Below, piece after piece: positions 15,815 through 24,304 of a stretch of DNA of 64,000 nucleotides. The DNA comes from Parvibaculum sp040882025 (GTDB lineage: Bacteria; Pseudomonadota; Alphaproteobacteria; Parvibaculales; Parvibaculaceae), in contig NZ_JBBECC010000152.1 of NCBI RefSeq assembly GCF_040882025.1, positions 18,462 to 82,461 of the forward strand, in the 5' to 3' direction. Numbering within the stretch: the first letter of the stretch is position 1; every line of letters starts with the position of its first letter. A program made the position numbers and the translations under genes. Below the pieces are notes generated by a model, which did not search any database, was not told where the DNA came from, and saw only the letters and a program-made list of their open reading frames with translations.

Positions 15815-17221
15815 TCAGATCGAATAGTACATGTCGTATTCGACCGGATGCGGCGTCATTTCGTAGCGCATGCATTCTTCCCACTTCAGTTCCAGATAGG
15901 CGTCGATCTGGTCGTCGGTGAACACATTGCCCTTGGTCAGGAACTTGCGGTCGGCGTCGACCGAGATCAGCGCCTCGCGCAAGCTGCCGCAAACCGTCGG
16001 AATGTTCTTTAGCTCTTCCGGCGGCAGCGCGTAGAGATCCTTGTCCATCGGCCCGCCCGGATCGATCTTGTTTTCGATCCCGTCGAGACCGGCCATCAGC
16101 ATCGCCGCGAAGGCGAGATAGGGATTGGCCGTCGGATCGGGGAAGCGGATTTCGATGCGCTTGGCCTTCGGCGAGGTGCCGTAGGGAATGCGGCAGGAGG
16201 CCGAGCGGTTGCGCGCCGAATAGGCGAGCAGCACCGGCGCTTCATAGCCCGGCACCAGCCGCTTGTAGCTGTTGGTCGACGGGTTGGTGAAGGCGTTGAG
16301 CGCCTTGGCATGCTTGAGGATGCCACCGATATACCAGAGGCACTCCTGGCTGAGATCGGCATATTTGTTGCCGGCGAAGAGCGGCTTGCCGTCCTTCCAG
16401 ATCGACTGGTGGCAATGCATGCCCGAGCCGTTGTCGCCGAACACCGGCTTCGGCATGAAGGTCGCCGTTTTGCCGAAGGCATGCGCGACGTTGTGGATTA
16501 CGTATTTGTAGATCTGCAGATGGTCGGCCACCGTCGTCAGCGTCGCGAACTTGATGCCGAGCTCGTGCTGGGCGGCGGCGACTTCGTGGTGGTGCTTTTC
16601 AATGGTGACGCCCATCTCGCCCATCACCGTCAGCATCTCGCCGCGCAGGTCCTGGCAGGAGTCGATCGGGTTGACCGGGAAATAGCCACCCTTGGTGCGC
16701 GGCCGGTGCCCGAGATTGCCCGTCTCGTAATGCGTGTCGGTATTGGTCGGCAGTTCGACCGAGTCGACCTCGAAACCGGTCTTGTAGGGGCTCGTGGAAA
16801 ACTTCACGTCGTCGAAGATGAAGAATTCGGCTTCCGGGCCGAACACCACCGTGTCGCCGATGCCGGTCGACTTGAGATAGGCCTCGGCGAGCTTGGCCGT
16901 GCCGCGCGGATCGCGCGAATAGGGCTCGCCGGTCGACGGCTCCAGAATGTCGCAGAAGATCGCCAGCGTCGTCTGCGCATAGAACGGGTCGATGGTCGCC
17001 GTCGCGGTATCGGGCAGCAGGATCATGTCGGATTCGTTGATCGCCTTCCAGCCGGCGATGGACGAACCGTCGAACATGGTGCCTTCGGCCCAGAATTCGT
17101 CGTCGCAAAGGCCGATGTCGAACGTGACATGCTGCATCTTGCCGCGCGGGTCGGTGAAGCGCAGGTCGACGTATTTGACGTCCTTTTCCTTGATGATCTG
17201 CTGAATAGGTTTGCCGGCCAT
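15815..17221 (-). CDS. glnA: glutamine synthetase type I
   Basis: This 468-residue enzyme condenses ammonia and glutamate to glutamine using ATP and is a dodecamer in the cytoplasm. Recognisable parts are KYVDLRFTDPRGKMQH at the N-terminus, MFDGSSIAGW, VFGPEAEFFIFDDV, the metal-binding GDNGSGMHCHQS and NPSTNSYKRLVPGYEAPV. The DKDLYALPPEE segment holds the tyrosine adenylylated in this class, so it should be regulated by GlnE. The ATG is preceded by AGAGGA. It lies 142 nt after glnB, the classic alphaproteobacterial arrangement. Confidence 0.97.
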   Translation of the reverse strand: MAGKPIQQIIKEKDVKYVDLRFTDPRGKMQHVTFDIGLCDDEFWAEGTMFDGSSIAGWKAINESDMILLPDTATATIDPFYAQTTLAIFCDILEPSTGEPYSRDPRGTAKLAEAYLKSTGIGDTVVFGPEAEFFIFDDVKFSTSPYKTGFEVDSVELPTNTDTHYETGNLGHRPRTKGGYFPVNPIDSCQDLRGEMLTVMGEMGVTIEKHHHEVAAAQHELGIKFATLTTVADHLQIYKYVIHNVAHAFGKTATFMPKPVFGDNGSGMHCHQSIWKDGKPLFAGNKYADLSQECLWYIGGILKHAKALNAFTNPSTNSYKRLVPGYEAPVLLAYSARNRSASCRIPYGTSPKAKRIEIRFPDPTANPYLAFAAMLMAGLDGIENKIDPGGPMDKDLYALPPEELKNIPTVCGSLREALISVDADRKFLTKGNVFTDDQIDAYLELKWEECMRYEMTPHPVEYDMYYSI

Positions 17222-17363
17222 TTGATCCTCTTTCCCTGTTGCCCTTTAGGGGTTCGTGCGTCGGGCTTGCGCCCTCTCGTTAAAATCGCGCGCGGGCCTT
17301 CCGGGGCCGCGGCGCGCCATATTGTCGTTCAGCTCGAAATCGTCAAATCGTTCCTCTGGCTCG

Positions 17364-17702
17364 CTAGATCGCCTCTGCGCCGGTTTCGCCGGTGCGGATG
17401 CGGATCGCTTCCTCGACGGCGGAAATGAAAATCTTGCCGTCGCCGATGCGGCCGGTGCGCGCGGCCTGCTGGATCGCCTCGACGGCCTTGGCCACCAGAT
17501 CGTCGTTGAGCACGACCTCGATCTTCACCTTGGGCAGAAAATCCACCACATATTCGGCGCCGCGATAGAGCTCGGTATGGCCCTTCTGACGGCCGAACCC
17601 CTTGGCCTCGGTCACGGTGATGCCTTGCAGCCCCGCTTCCTGCAGCGCTTCCTTCACCTCGTCGAGCTTGAACGGCTTGATGATCGCCTCGATCTTTTTC
17701 AT
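17364..17702 (-). CDS. glnB: nitrogen regulatory protein P-II
   Basis: This 112-residue PII protein starts MKKIEAIIKPFKLDEVKEAL. The T-loop reads KGHTELYRGAEYVVDFLPK and contains the tyrosine that is uridylylated when nitrogen is scarce. The C-terminal GDGKIFISAVEEAIRIRTGE completes the nucleotide-binding site. PII senses 2-oxoglutarate and ATP/ADP and controls GlnE, NtrB and others. The start at 17702 fits family length; the frame extends to 17750 without homology. A sigma-54-type promoter lies about 45 nt upstream. Confidence 0.96.
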   Translation of the reverse strand: MKKIEAIIKPFKLDEVKEALQEAGLQGITVTEAKGFGRQKGHTELYRGAEYVVDFLPKVKIEVVLNDDLVAKAVEAIQQAARTGRIGDGKIFISAVEEAIRIRTGETGAEAI

Positions 17703-17756
17703 TCGCTGACTTCCTTGCTTGCTGGGCCTGCCGCCCCCGCTTGTCTCCAAAGGGTT

Positions 17757-17773
17757 AGCATGGCTCGTGCCAA
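17757..17773 (-). promoter_or_regulatory. sigma-54-type promoter for glnB-glnA
   Basis: On the minus strand the sequence TTGGCACGAGCCATGCTA has the GG-N10-GC spacing and the TTGGCAC box of RpoN promoters. The -24 GG is at 17770-17771 and the -12 GC at 17758-17759. Transcription would start near 17746, 44 nt before the glnB ATG. This fits NtrC-controlled expression of the operon. Confidence 0.7.
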
Positions 17774-18026
17774 CCCGGTGGACGTCGAAAAGCAGAACAG
17801 AACCAACATGTTATGTGTTTGAGCGGGGTCTGCTGCCCGGCTTTTATGCAGCTTGAATGCACATAAAACAGGCAACAAGAGTGAAAAACAGGCAGCAGCT
17901 TAACCAAACTCGACTTTAGGCGAAAACCCGCCCGGCCGCGCCCTTTTTCGCCGCGATTGACAGCTTGGCCCCGCCCCGCGACAAAACGCCGGCAAGGTTT
18001 CACGTGAAAAGGCGAGGGCAGGGCGG

Positions 18027-19211
18027 ATGCGGGCGGCAAGCCGGGTGTTTTCGGGTCTGGGCACGACCATCTTCACGACCATGTCGGCGCTGGCCGCCGA
18101 GCACGGCGCCATCAATCTCGGCCAGGGCTTCCCCGACGATGAGGGCCCGGACGACATCCGCGCCGTCGCCGCGAAAGCGATCATGGAGGGCCCCAACCAG
18201 TACCCGCCGATGATGGGCCTGCCCGCGCTGCGCCAGGCGGTCGCCGCCGCCAACAGGCGCTTCTACGGCCTCGACATGGACTGGCAGACCGAAGTGATGG
18301 TCACCTCCGGCGCCACCGAGGCGCTCGGCGACTGCCTGATGGGCCTTCTGAACCCCGGCGACGAGGCGATCCTCTTCGAGCCCGCCTATGACAGCTACAA
18401 GCCCGTCATTGAGGCGCTGGGCGCCAGGGCCGTCCCGGTTGCACTGGAGGCGCCGCACTGGTCGCTGCCGCTGGAGGCCCTCGAGGCGGTCTTCTCGGAC
18501 CGGACCAAGCTCGTCCTCCTCAACACGCCCATGAACCCGACCGGCAAGGTCTTCTCCCGCGCCGAACTCGAGGCCATCGCCGCCCTCATGCTTCGCCATG
18601 ATGCCTATGCCGTCTGCGACGAGGTCTATGAGCACCTGGTCTTTTCGGGCGCCGCCCATGTCCCGCTGATGGCGCTGCCCGGCATGCGCGAGCGCTGCCT
18701 GCGCATCGGCTCGGCCGGCAAGACCTTTTCCCTCACCGGCTGGAAGGTCGGCTACGTCACCGGCCCCGCCCACCTGATGCAGCCCGTCGCCAAGGCGCAC
18801 CAGTTCGTGACCTTCACCACGCCGCCGGCGCTGCAAACGGCGGTCGCCTACGGCCTCGGCAGGGACGACACCTATTTCGCCGGTCTCGCCGCGTCGCTCG
18901 AAGCGAAGCGCGACCTGCTCGCCAGGGGTCTCGCGGAAGCGGGCCTCGATGTTCTGCCCACGGACGGAACTTATTTCATCTCCGCCGATTTCCGCTCCCT
19001 CCTTAAAAACAAGGAGGGCTTCAACGGCACCGACGACGAATTCTGCCGCGACATCACCGTCAAGGCGAAAGTCTCGGCCATCCCGCTCTCGGCCTTCTAT
19101 GCTGACCCCGCCAGAGCCCCGCACCATCTCGCCCGTTTCTGCTTCTGCAAGCAGGACGCGGTGCTGATCGAAGCGAGTGCAAGGCTGAAGGCTTATGCAA
19201 AGGAGCGTTGA
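18027..19211 (+). CDS. class I/II pyridoxal-phosphate aminotransferase
   Basis: This 394-residue fold-type I aminotransferase shows INLGQGFPDDEGP, VTSGATEALGD, EPAYDSY, LLNTPMNPTGKVF, CDEVYEHLVF, and SAGKTFSLTGWKVGY, where the lysine binds PLP. A late ARFCFCKQDAVLIEA holds the carboxylate-binding arginine. The overall pattern resembles the YbdL/kynurenine-aminotransferase and DapC-like group, which transaminate methionine, aromatic amino acids or succinyl-aminoketopimelate; the substrate cannot be chosen here. Its TGA is followed at once by the GTG of an inserted RusA-like gene, for which AAGGAG near its 3' end acts as the ribosome site. Confidence 0.88.
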   Translation: MRAASRVFSGLGTTIFTTMSALAAEHGAINLGQGFPDDEGPDDIRAVAAKAIMEGPNQYPPMMGLPALRQAVAAANRRFYGLDMDWQTEVMVTSGATEALGDCLMGLLNPGDEAILFEPAYDSYKPVIEALGARAVPVALEAPHWSLPLEALEAVFSDRTKLVLLNTPMNPTGKVFSRAELEAIAALMLRHDAYAVCDEVYEHLVFSGAAHVPLMALPGMRERCLRIGSAGKTFSLTGWKVGYVTGPAHLMQPVAKAHQFVTFTTPPALQTAVAYGLGRDDTYFAGLAASLEAKRDLLARGLAEAGLDVLPTDGTYFISADFRSLLKNKEGFNGTDDEFCRDITVKAKVSAIPLSAFYADPARAPHHLARFCFCKQDAVLIEASARLKAYAKER

Positions 19212-19778
19212 GTGAAATTCAGACTCGTATATGACGGAAAATTGAAGGGCGGTCAGAGCAAAGACGCCGCGCACATCCACGAGATTAGAAAGGAGTTTCA
19301 CCGTCAGCTTGGTGTCCTCTGGATGACCGAACCGCTAAAAAGTTTTGTGGATGGCATCGCTGATCTAGGAGTTATGGAGGTTCCTTCAGAGTTCGAAGTT
19401 CTTGCTTCCGGTGGAGTGAAGTTTCTACCCATAGCTCAGGCAAAAAATCATCTTCTTGCTGAACTGAAAATATTGTTGTTGCGGCCGGCGCCTGCAGGAG
19501 CCTTGCTTCAACACGGTGGTGACATCGACAACCGAATTAAGACATTGATTGACGCATTGCGTGTCCCAACTCCCGGTGAAGTAGCGAAACTCAAGCTACA
19601 ATCGCAGGAAGAGATATTCTTCTGCGTGCTTGAAGACGACAAGCTCGTAACGAGCTTTGCAGTTGAAGCTGATACCTTGCTTGAGAATGGGGTTGACCAT
19701 CAGTACTGCCACGCCGTGATAGAAGTACGGTTGTGGGCGAGCAAAGTTACGATGGAAAATCTCGGTCTGATTTCGTGA
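19212..19778 (+). CDS. RusA-like putative endonuclease, low-GC insertion
   Basis: This 188-residue protein is of no named family, but it contains D104-I-D106-N-R-I-K110 and, further on, L-E-D142-D143. These match the spacing and residues of the RusA Holliday-junction resolvase active site (DxDNxxK, then a DD pair), with a longer loop between. A RusA-fold nuclease is therefore inferred. By hand count the gene is about 48-49% GC against a clearly GC-richer neighbourhood, and codon use is different, suggesting transfer. It starts with GTG immediately after the aminotransferase stop and ends in GTGA shared with the next gene's start. RusA itself is normally a phage protein; no phage genes are near. 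Confidence 0.6.
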   Translation: MKFRLVYDGKLKGGQSKDAAHIHEIRKEFHRQLGVLWMTEPLKSFVDGIADLGVMEVPSEFEVLASGGVKFLPIAQAKNHLLAELKILLLRPAPAGALLQHGGDIDNRIKTLIDALRVPTPGEVAKLKLQSQEEIFFCVLEDDKLVTSFAVEADTLLENGVDHQYCHAVIEVRLWASKVTMENLGLIS

Positions 19779-20437
19779 GCGCATTCAACACTCTCCGACG
19801 CCCCGCCGCTTCCGGCAAGGCCGAATGGCTTGTCGCCTTCCTGCACGGCTACGGTTCCTCCGGCGCCGAATTGATGTCCTTCGCCGACTACTGGCAGTCC
19901 TCCATGCCCGATGTCGCCTTCGTCGCGCCGGACGGTCCGGCGCCCACGAAAGACGGCGGCTTCCAATGGATCGGCAAGCGCCCTGCCGGCGACCCGCGCC
20001 TCTATGACGACGCGGTCGAGGCCGCGCCGGCGCTCCACAACTTTCTCGACGCCGAACTCGCGCAAATCAATCTCGGGCCCGAACGTCTCGCACTTGTCGG
20101 CTTCAGCCAGGGCACGGTGATGGCGCTGCATCTCGGCCTGCGCCGCGCCGTCGCGCCGGCCGCCGTGCTCGGCTATTCGGGCGGTCTTGTCGGCGCGGAC
20201 AAGCTGAAAGACGAAATCCGTTCGAAGCCGCCGGTCATGCTGGTGCATGGCGAGCAGGATGCGCTGGCGCCTGTCTACGGCATGATGGCTTCGGTCAAGG
20301 CGCTCAGCGAGGCGGGCATCGTCTGTCAGGGCGTGCCGATCCCCGGTCTCGGCCACGAGGTCAACGCCGACGCCCTGATCTATGGCGCGCGCTTCCTGCT
20401 CTCCGCCTTCGCCTTTCGCGAGAAGCACGGCGCCTGA
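19775..20437 (+). CDS. alpha/beta-hydrolase, phospholipase/carboxylesterase family
   Basis: This 220-residue protein begins with GTG at 19775, overlapping the RusA-like gene's TGA by 3 nt; the frame is open upstream but unrelated. It has the small-carboxylesterase layout: AFLHGYGSSGAELM, the nucleophile elbow LVGFSQGTVMAL with catalytic serine, MLVHGEQDALAPVYG with the acid, and PGLGHEVNADAL with the histidine. Such enzymes hydrolyse short acyl esters or lysophospholipids. If the inserted gene were removed, the aminotransferase's AAGGAG would sit 6 nt from this GTG, so the two flanking genes look like an old operon. Confidence 0.88.
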   Translation: MSAFNTLRRPAASGKAEWLVAFLHGYGSSGAELMSFADYWQSSMPDVAFVAPDGPAPTKDGGFQWIGKRPAGDPRLYDDAVEAAPALHNFLDAELAQINLGPERLALVGFSQGTVMALHLGLRRAVAPAAVLGYSGGLVGADKLKDEIRSKPPVMLVHGEQDALAPVYGMMASVKALSEAGIVCQGVPIPGLGHEVNADALIYGARFLLSAFAFREKHGA

Positions 20438-20548
20438 CGCAACGGCGCCGCGCCGCGCCGTCCGCCGCTGGACAGCGCGCAACGAGCCGCTATTCTCGCC
20501 GCCAATCGTTAGCATCACGAACTAAAAGAATTTCAAGGGAGCCGCCTG

Positions 20549-22102
20549 ATGTCCGACAAACTCGACCCCCGCATGCCCGTCCTTGTCGGCTGCGGCCAGT
20601 TGGTCCAGAAGGAAAAGGATGTCGAGAAGGCGCTTTCGCCAATGCATCTGATGGCCGACGCCGCCCGCGCCGCCGCCGCCGACGCAGGGCTGGGCGACAA
20701 GCTCTGGGCCGCCATCGACAATGTCACGACGGTGCGCTTCATCACCGACAGCCCGGATTCAGGCAGGCTGCCGTTCGGCCGCTATCCGAACGCCTCGAAG
20801 ACGCTGGCCAACATGCTCGGCGCCAGCCCTTCGAAAACCTGCTACGGCCCGACCGGCGGCAATACACCGCAAATGCTGGTCAACCACACCGCCGAACTGA
20901 TCGCCAATGGCGACACACAGGTGGCGCTCGTCGCCGGTTCGGAATGTTTCGGCACGCTGATGCGCGCGCTGGGGCAGGGCAAACAGCTTCCCTGGCACGA
21001 CGAAAATCCCGGCGGCAGCCGCATCGACATCGGCAACGAGAAAGCCGGCGTTACTGAAGCCGAAAAGCGCCACAAGCTGCAATTCCCGGTCAACATCTAT
21101 CCGATGTTCGAAAACGCCATTCGCGGCGCCAGGGGACGCAGCGTCCGCGACCATCAGCTTGCCATCGGCCGCCTGATGGCACCCTTCACGGAAGTGGCGG
21201 CGAAGCATCCGCAAGCCTGGTTCCCGGTCGCCCGCACCCCGGAAGAAATCGCAACGCCCACCGACGACAACCGCTATGTCGGCTTTCCCTACACGAAGTA
21301 TATGAACGCGATCATGCAGGTCGATCAGGCCGCCGCCGTCGTCATGATGTCGGTCGAAAAGGCGCGCGAACTGGGTATCCCGCAATCGAAATGGGTCTTC
21401 CTGCATGGCTGCGCCGACGCCAACGATCTCTGGTATCCGACCGAGCGTGTCAATTATCACTCATCGCCCGCGATCCGCATGATGGGCAGGAAGGCCTTTG
21501 CGATGTCGGGCTGGAAGATCGGCGACATCGATTATTTCGACCTTTATTCCTGCTTCCCGTCGGCCGTGCAGATCGGCCGCGACGAACTCGGCATCGTCGA
21601 AGACGATCCGCGCCCGCTCACCGTCACCGGCGGCTTGCCCTACTTCGGCGGCGCCGGCAACAACTACGTCATGCATTCGATCGCAACGATGATGGACAAG
21701 CTGCGCGCAAAGCCCGGCACGAAAGGCCTTTGCACTTCGAACGGCTGGTACGTCACCAAGCACGGCCTCGGCCTCTATTCGACGGCGCCGCGCGAAGGCA
21801 AATGGGAGCGCGAAAAGCCGGCCGCCTATCAGGCCGAGATCGACGCCGAGAAACACCCGAAGGTCGAGGAAAAGCCGAACGGCAAGGCGAAGATCGAAAC
21901 ATACACGGTCGTCCATGGCCGCGGCGGCGCCGAATTCGCCATCCTCTTCGGCCGCATGGCCGACAGCGACGCCCGCTTCGTCGCTCACACGCCGAACGAC
22001 CCCACAACGCTTCAGGACATGCTGACCCGCGACCAGCTCGGTCGCCCCGGCAGCGTGACCTCCCCTGCCGATGGCAGCGTCAACATCTTCACGCCTGAAT
22101 AA
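20549..22102 (+). CDS. thiolase-like (acetyl-CoA acetyltransferase family) protein
   Basis: This 517-residue protein resembles the SCP-x/thiolase-like group: MPVLVGCGQLVQKEKD at the start, LVAGSECFGTL, DYFDLYSCFPSAVQI, LTVTGGLPYFGGAGNNY and NGWYVTKHGLGLYS, then a C-terminal beta-rich extension of about 90 residues. The usual nucleophile region reads YGPTGGNTPQML with no cysteine where thiolases have CxSG, so classical Claisen or thiolysis chemistry is doubtful. Family members are often annotated acetyl-CoA acetyltransferase and may instead bind acyl-CoA or act with partner proteins. It stands alone with its own upstream gap of 111 bp. Confidence 0.8.
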   Translation: MSDKLDPRMPVLVGCGQLVQKEKDVEKALSPMHLMADAARAAAADAGLGDKLWAAIDNVTTVRFITDSPDSGRLPFGRYPNASKTLANMLGASPSKTCYGPTGGNTPQMLVNHTAELIANGDTQVALVAGSECFGTLMRALGQGKQLPWHDENPGGSRIDIGNEKAGVTEAEKRHKLQFPVNIYPMFENAIRGARGRSVRDHQLAIGRLMAPFTEVAAKHPQAWFPVARTPEEIATPTDDNRYVGFPYTKYMNAIMQVDQAAAVVMMSVEKARELGIPQSKWVFLHGCADANDLWYPTERVNYHSSPAIRMMGRKAFAMSGWKIGDIDYFDLYSCFPSAVQIGRDELGIVEDDPRPLTVTGGLPYFGGAGNNYVMHSIATMMDKLRAKPGTKGLCTSNGWYVTKHGLGLYSTAPREGKWEREKPAAYQAEIDAEKHPKVEEKPNGKAKIETYTVVHGRGGAEFAILFGRMADSDARFVAHTPNDPTTLQDMLTRDQLGRPGSVTSPADGSVNIFTPE

Positions 22103-22122
22103 AAAATGTCATTGCCTCTGGT

Positions 22123-22166
22123 CCCTCTCCCCAACGGGGAGAGGGAGGGGGCGGGCGTCAGCCCGC
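22123..22166. repeat. REP-like double palindrome
   Basis: CCCTCTCCCC (22123-22132), AAC and GGGGAGAGGG (22136-22145) form a perfect 10-bp hairpin. GCGGGC (22151-22156), GTCA and GCCCGC (22161-22166) form a second. The pair lies between convergent genes and has the form of the dispersed extragenic palindromes common in alphaproteobacteria. Only this copy was seen in the window. It may also act as a terminator. Confidence 0.55.
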
Positions 22167-22191
22167 GGAAGGGTGAGGGGGCTTCACGCCC

Positions 22192-22557
22192 TCACCACAG
22201 CCACGTCTCGGGATCGGGCACCGGCTTGCCGTCCATCGCCAGCATGATGCCCTTGATCAGGCGGATCAGCGCCCAGACAACCGTCGCGAGCAGGATCAGG
22301 AAACCGATAAGGAGGAACGTCGTGATCGCGCCGACGACCGCGAACAGAAGGCTGATCCAGAAAGTGCGGATCAGATAGGTCAGGTGCGAGGCCGCCGCCG
22401 GCGTCGACTCGCCGCGTTTGAGATAGGCGACAATCACGCCCGCAATGGAGGTGATGGCGGTGACGAAGCCGATGAAATAGAGAATATAGACGAGCTTGGC
22501 GATGCCGAATTCGTCGCTGCCCGTTTGCGCAACAGGGGGATTGGGCGTGTCGCTCAT
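22192..22557 (-). CDS. DUF4870 family membrane protein
   Basis: This 121-residue integral membrane protein has three hydrophobic segments (roughly residues 20-45, 62-82 and 83-102) and a polar N-terminus. The pattern of YILYFIGFVTAITSIAGVIVAYL and a late DPETW fits the DUF4870 (Tic20-like) family, whose function is unknown. It is convergent with the thiolase-like gene and separated from it by the palindromic element. It lies 135 nt from the divergent phosphatase gene. Confidence 0.75.
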   Translation of the reverse strand: MSDTPNPPVAQTGSDEFGIAKLVYILYFIGFVTAITSIAGVIVAYLKRGESTPAAASHLTYLIRTFWISLLFAVVGAITTFLLIGFLILLATVVWALIRLIKGIMLAMDGKPVPDPETWLW

Positions 22558-22691
22558 GGATGCCTCCTCTGAAGAATCGCCTCCTGAAAGGCTAACCCCT
22601 CATCCGCCCCCTGACCATCGGCTTTCCCTTGCCGACGCAGCAGCAGGGCGCTAATCCCTCCCGACAGCCATTGCACCCGCAGGAGCCGCCC

Positions 22692-23273
22692 ATGCCCACC
22701 ATCTACATGATCCGCCACGGCGAGGCCGCCGCCGGCTGGGATGCCGACACCGATCCGGGCCTCAGCGACAAGGGCCGCGCGCAATCGGAAGCCGTCGCCC
22801 GCGAAATCGAGACGCGCATCGGCCGCAAGCTGCCGCTGCTTTCCTCGCCGCTGCGCCGCTGCCGCGAAACCAGCGAACCGCTGGCCGCCAGCTGGGCCGC
22901 CACACCCGCCATTGAGCCCCGCGTTGCCGAAGTGCCGTCGCCCGTCGAAGACCTCGCCGCGCGCGGCGTCTGGCTCCGCCGTCTGATGGCCGGCACATGG
23001 GCCGACGCGCTGGCGCCGGAAATCACCGGCAACGGCAAGGTCGATCTCGCGGCCTGGCGCCGCGCCGTCATCGACGCGCTGACGGAGCGCAGCGAGGACA
23101 CGGTGATCTTCTCTCATTTCATCGCCATCAACGTCGCCGCCGGCGCCGCAACGGGCGACGATCGCTTCATCACCTTCCGCCCCGACAATTGTTCCGTCAC
23201 GATCTTCGAAACCGAAGGCCCCACGCTGAAGCTGGTCGAGCAGGGCAGGGAAGCCGACACCAAGGTTAATTGA
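22692..23273 (+). CDS. histidine phosphatase family protein (SixA-like)
   Basis: ATG at 22692 is supported by AGGAG at 22681-22685. The 193-residue protein has the phosphohistidine motif MIRHGEAAAGWD at its N-terminus, a central SSPLRRCRETSEPL, and VIFSHFIAINV with the second catalytic histidine. This branch includes SixA, which dephosphorylates histidine-phosphotransfer proteins, but also many small-molecule phosphatases, so the target is open. It is convergent with the LysR gene, with 10 bp between stops. Confidence 0.82.
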   Translation: MPTIYMIRHGEAAAGWDADTDPGLSDKGRAQSEAVAREIETRIGRKLPLLSSPLRRCRETSEPLAASWAATPAIEPRVAEVPSPVEDLAARGVWLRRLMAGTWADALAPEITGNGKVDLAAWRRAVIDALTERSEDTVIFSHFIAINVAAGAATGDDRFITFRPDNCSVTIFETEGPTLKLVEQGREADTKVN

Positions 23274-23283
23274 GTTCCGCCGC

Positions 23284-24183
23284 CTACACCCGGTAATCCG
23301 CCTTCAAAATCTCCAGCAGCTTCCGCGACGCCGGGCTGAGATAACCGCCCTTGCGCACAATCGCCGTCACCGGATTGGCCGCATTGAGATCGCCCGCCCG
23401 AATGACAGCAAGCGATTTCGCGACGCGTTCCTCGGCAATGCTGCTTTCTGGCAGCAGCGCAATGCCGAAGCCGGCTTCAACCAGCCGCTTTTGCGCCGTC
23501 AGACTGTCGATGGCAGACCAGCGGAAATGGCCGACGCCGCGCAACAGAAACTGGGCGAAGATATTCGCCGCGGACGGCTCCTCGAAATCCGGTGGCGGCG
23601 GAAAGGCCAGCCAGTGTTCGTCGCCGAGATCGGCGAACCGCGCCATGCGCTTGTTCGCGCGCGCGTGATCCGGCGCGCAAGTCACGACAAGCGGCTCGGG
23701 CTTGAGGGCAAAGCCGATGAGGTCGGGCGACCGGTCGTTGAAATAGCGAAGCCCGATCGTCGCCTCGCCGCTCCGCACCAACTCGCTCACCTCGGCGCTT
23801 GTCGCCGTTCCGAGCGTCAGCGCGACACCCGGCGAGCGCGCCGCGAATTTCTTCAGAACGCGCGTCAGTCCGGCGCTCGCCAGCGTACCGACGACCGCAA
23901 TCGAAACCGGCCCGCCATCGCCCGATTGCAGCGCCTTCAGCGCATCCGCCGTGTCCTTCAGCGCCGCCAGCACCCGCTCGGCATGCGGCAGCAGCACACG
24001 GCCCGCCTGGCTCAGCACGACGCCGCCCGTCACGCGCTCGAACAGCGGCGCCCCGATTTCCTCTTCCAGCAGCGCGATGCGGCGGCTGATTGCCGGTTGC
24101 GAGCGGTTCAGCACCTGTGCTGCCGGCGAGAACCCGCCTGTCCGGTGAATGGTCACGAAAGTATGGAGCGCCTCGGAATCCAT
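23284..24183 (-). CDS. LysR-family transcriptional regulator
   Basis: The start at 24183 gives MDSEALHTFVTIHRTGGF and 299 residues, the usual LysR size; the frame runs on upstream without homology. The N-terminal winged helix-turn-helix reads SPAAQVLNRSQPAISRRIALLEEEIG, and the rest is a periplasmic-binding-protein-like effector domain beginning about residue 90. It is divergent from the PEP-mutase-family gene, separated by 121 bp holding a dyad (24219-24236), so it probably regulates that gene and itself. Confidence 0.88.
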   Translation of the reverse strand: MDSEALHTFVTIHRTGGFSPAAQVLNRSQPAISRRIALLEEEIGAPLFERVTGGVVLSQAGRVLLPHAERVLAALKDTADALKALQSGDGGPVSIAVVGTLASAGLTRVLKKFAARSPGVALTLGTATSAEVSELVRSGEATIGLRYFNDRSPDLIGFALKPEPLVVTCAPDHARANKRMARFADLGDEHWLAFPPPPDFEEPSAANIFAQFLLRGVGHFRWSAIDSLTAQKRLVEAGFGIALLPESSIAEERVAKSLAVIRAGDLNAANPVTAIVRKGGYLSPASRKLLEILKADYRV

Positions 24184-24218
24184 GCGCCGCCTCCCATGCA
24201 AAAAACAGATGACTATGA

Positions 24219-24236
24219 TCCAAACTATAAATTGGA
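24219..24236. promoter_or_regulatory. candidate LysR-type operator
   Basis: TCCAA (24219-24223) and TTGGA (24232-24236) form a perfect dyad with an AT-rich 8-nt spacer, in the intergenic region between the LysR gene and its divergent neighbour. This is the size and placement of a LysR recognition site. Binding is inferred. Confidence 0.4.
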
Positions 24237-24304
24237 CGAATAGGCACACAAGCCCCAATTTCCCGGCAACGCGAATCCCACCCGCCATGTCGAAGGAAAC
24301 CGAA

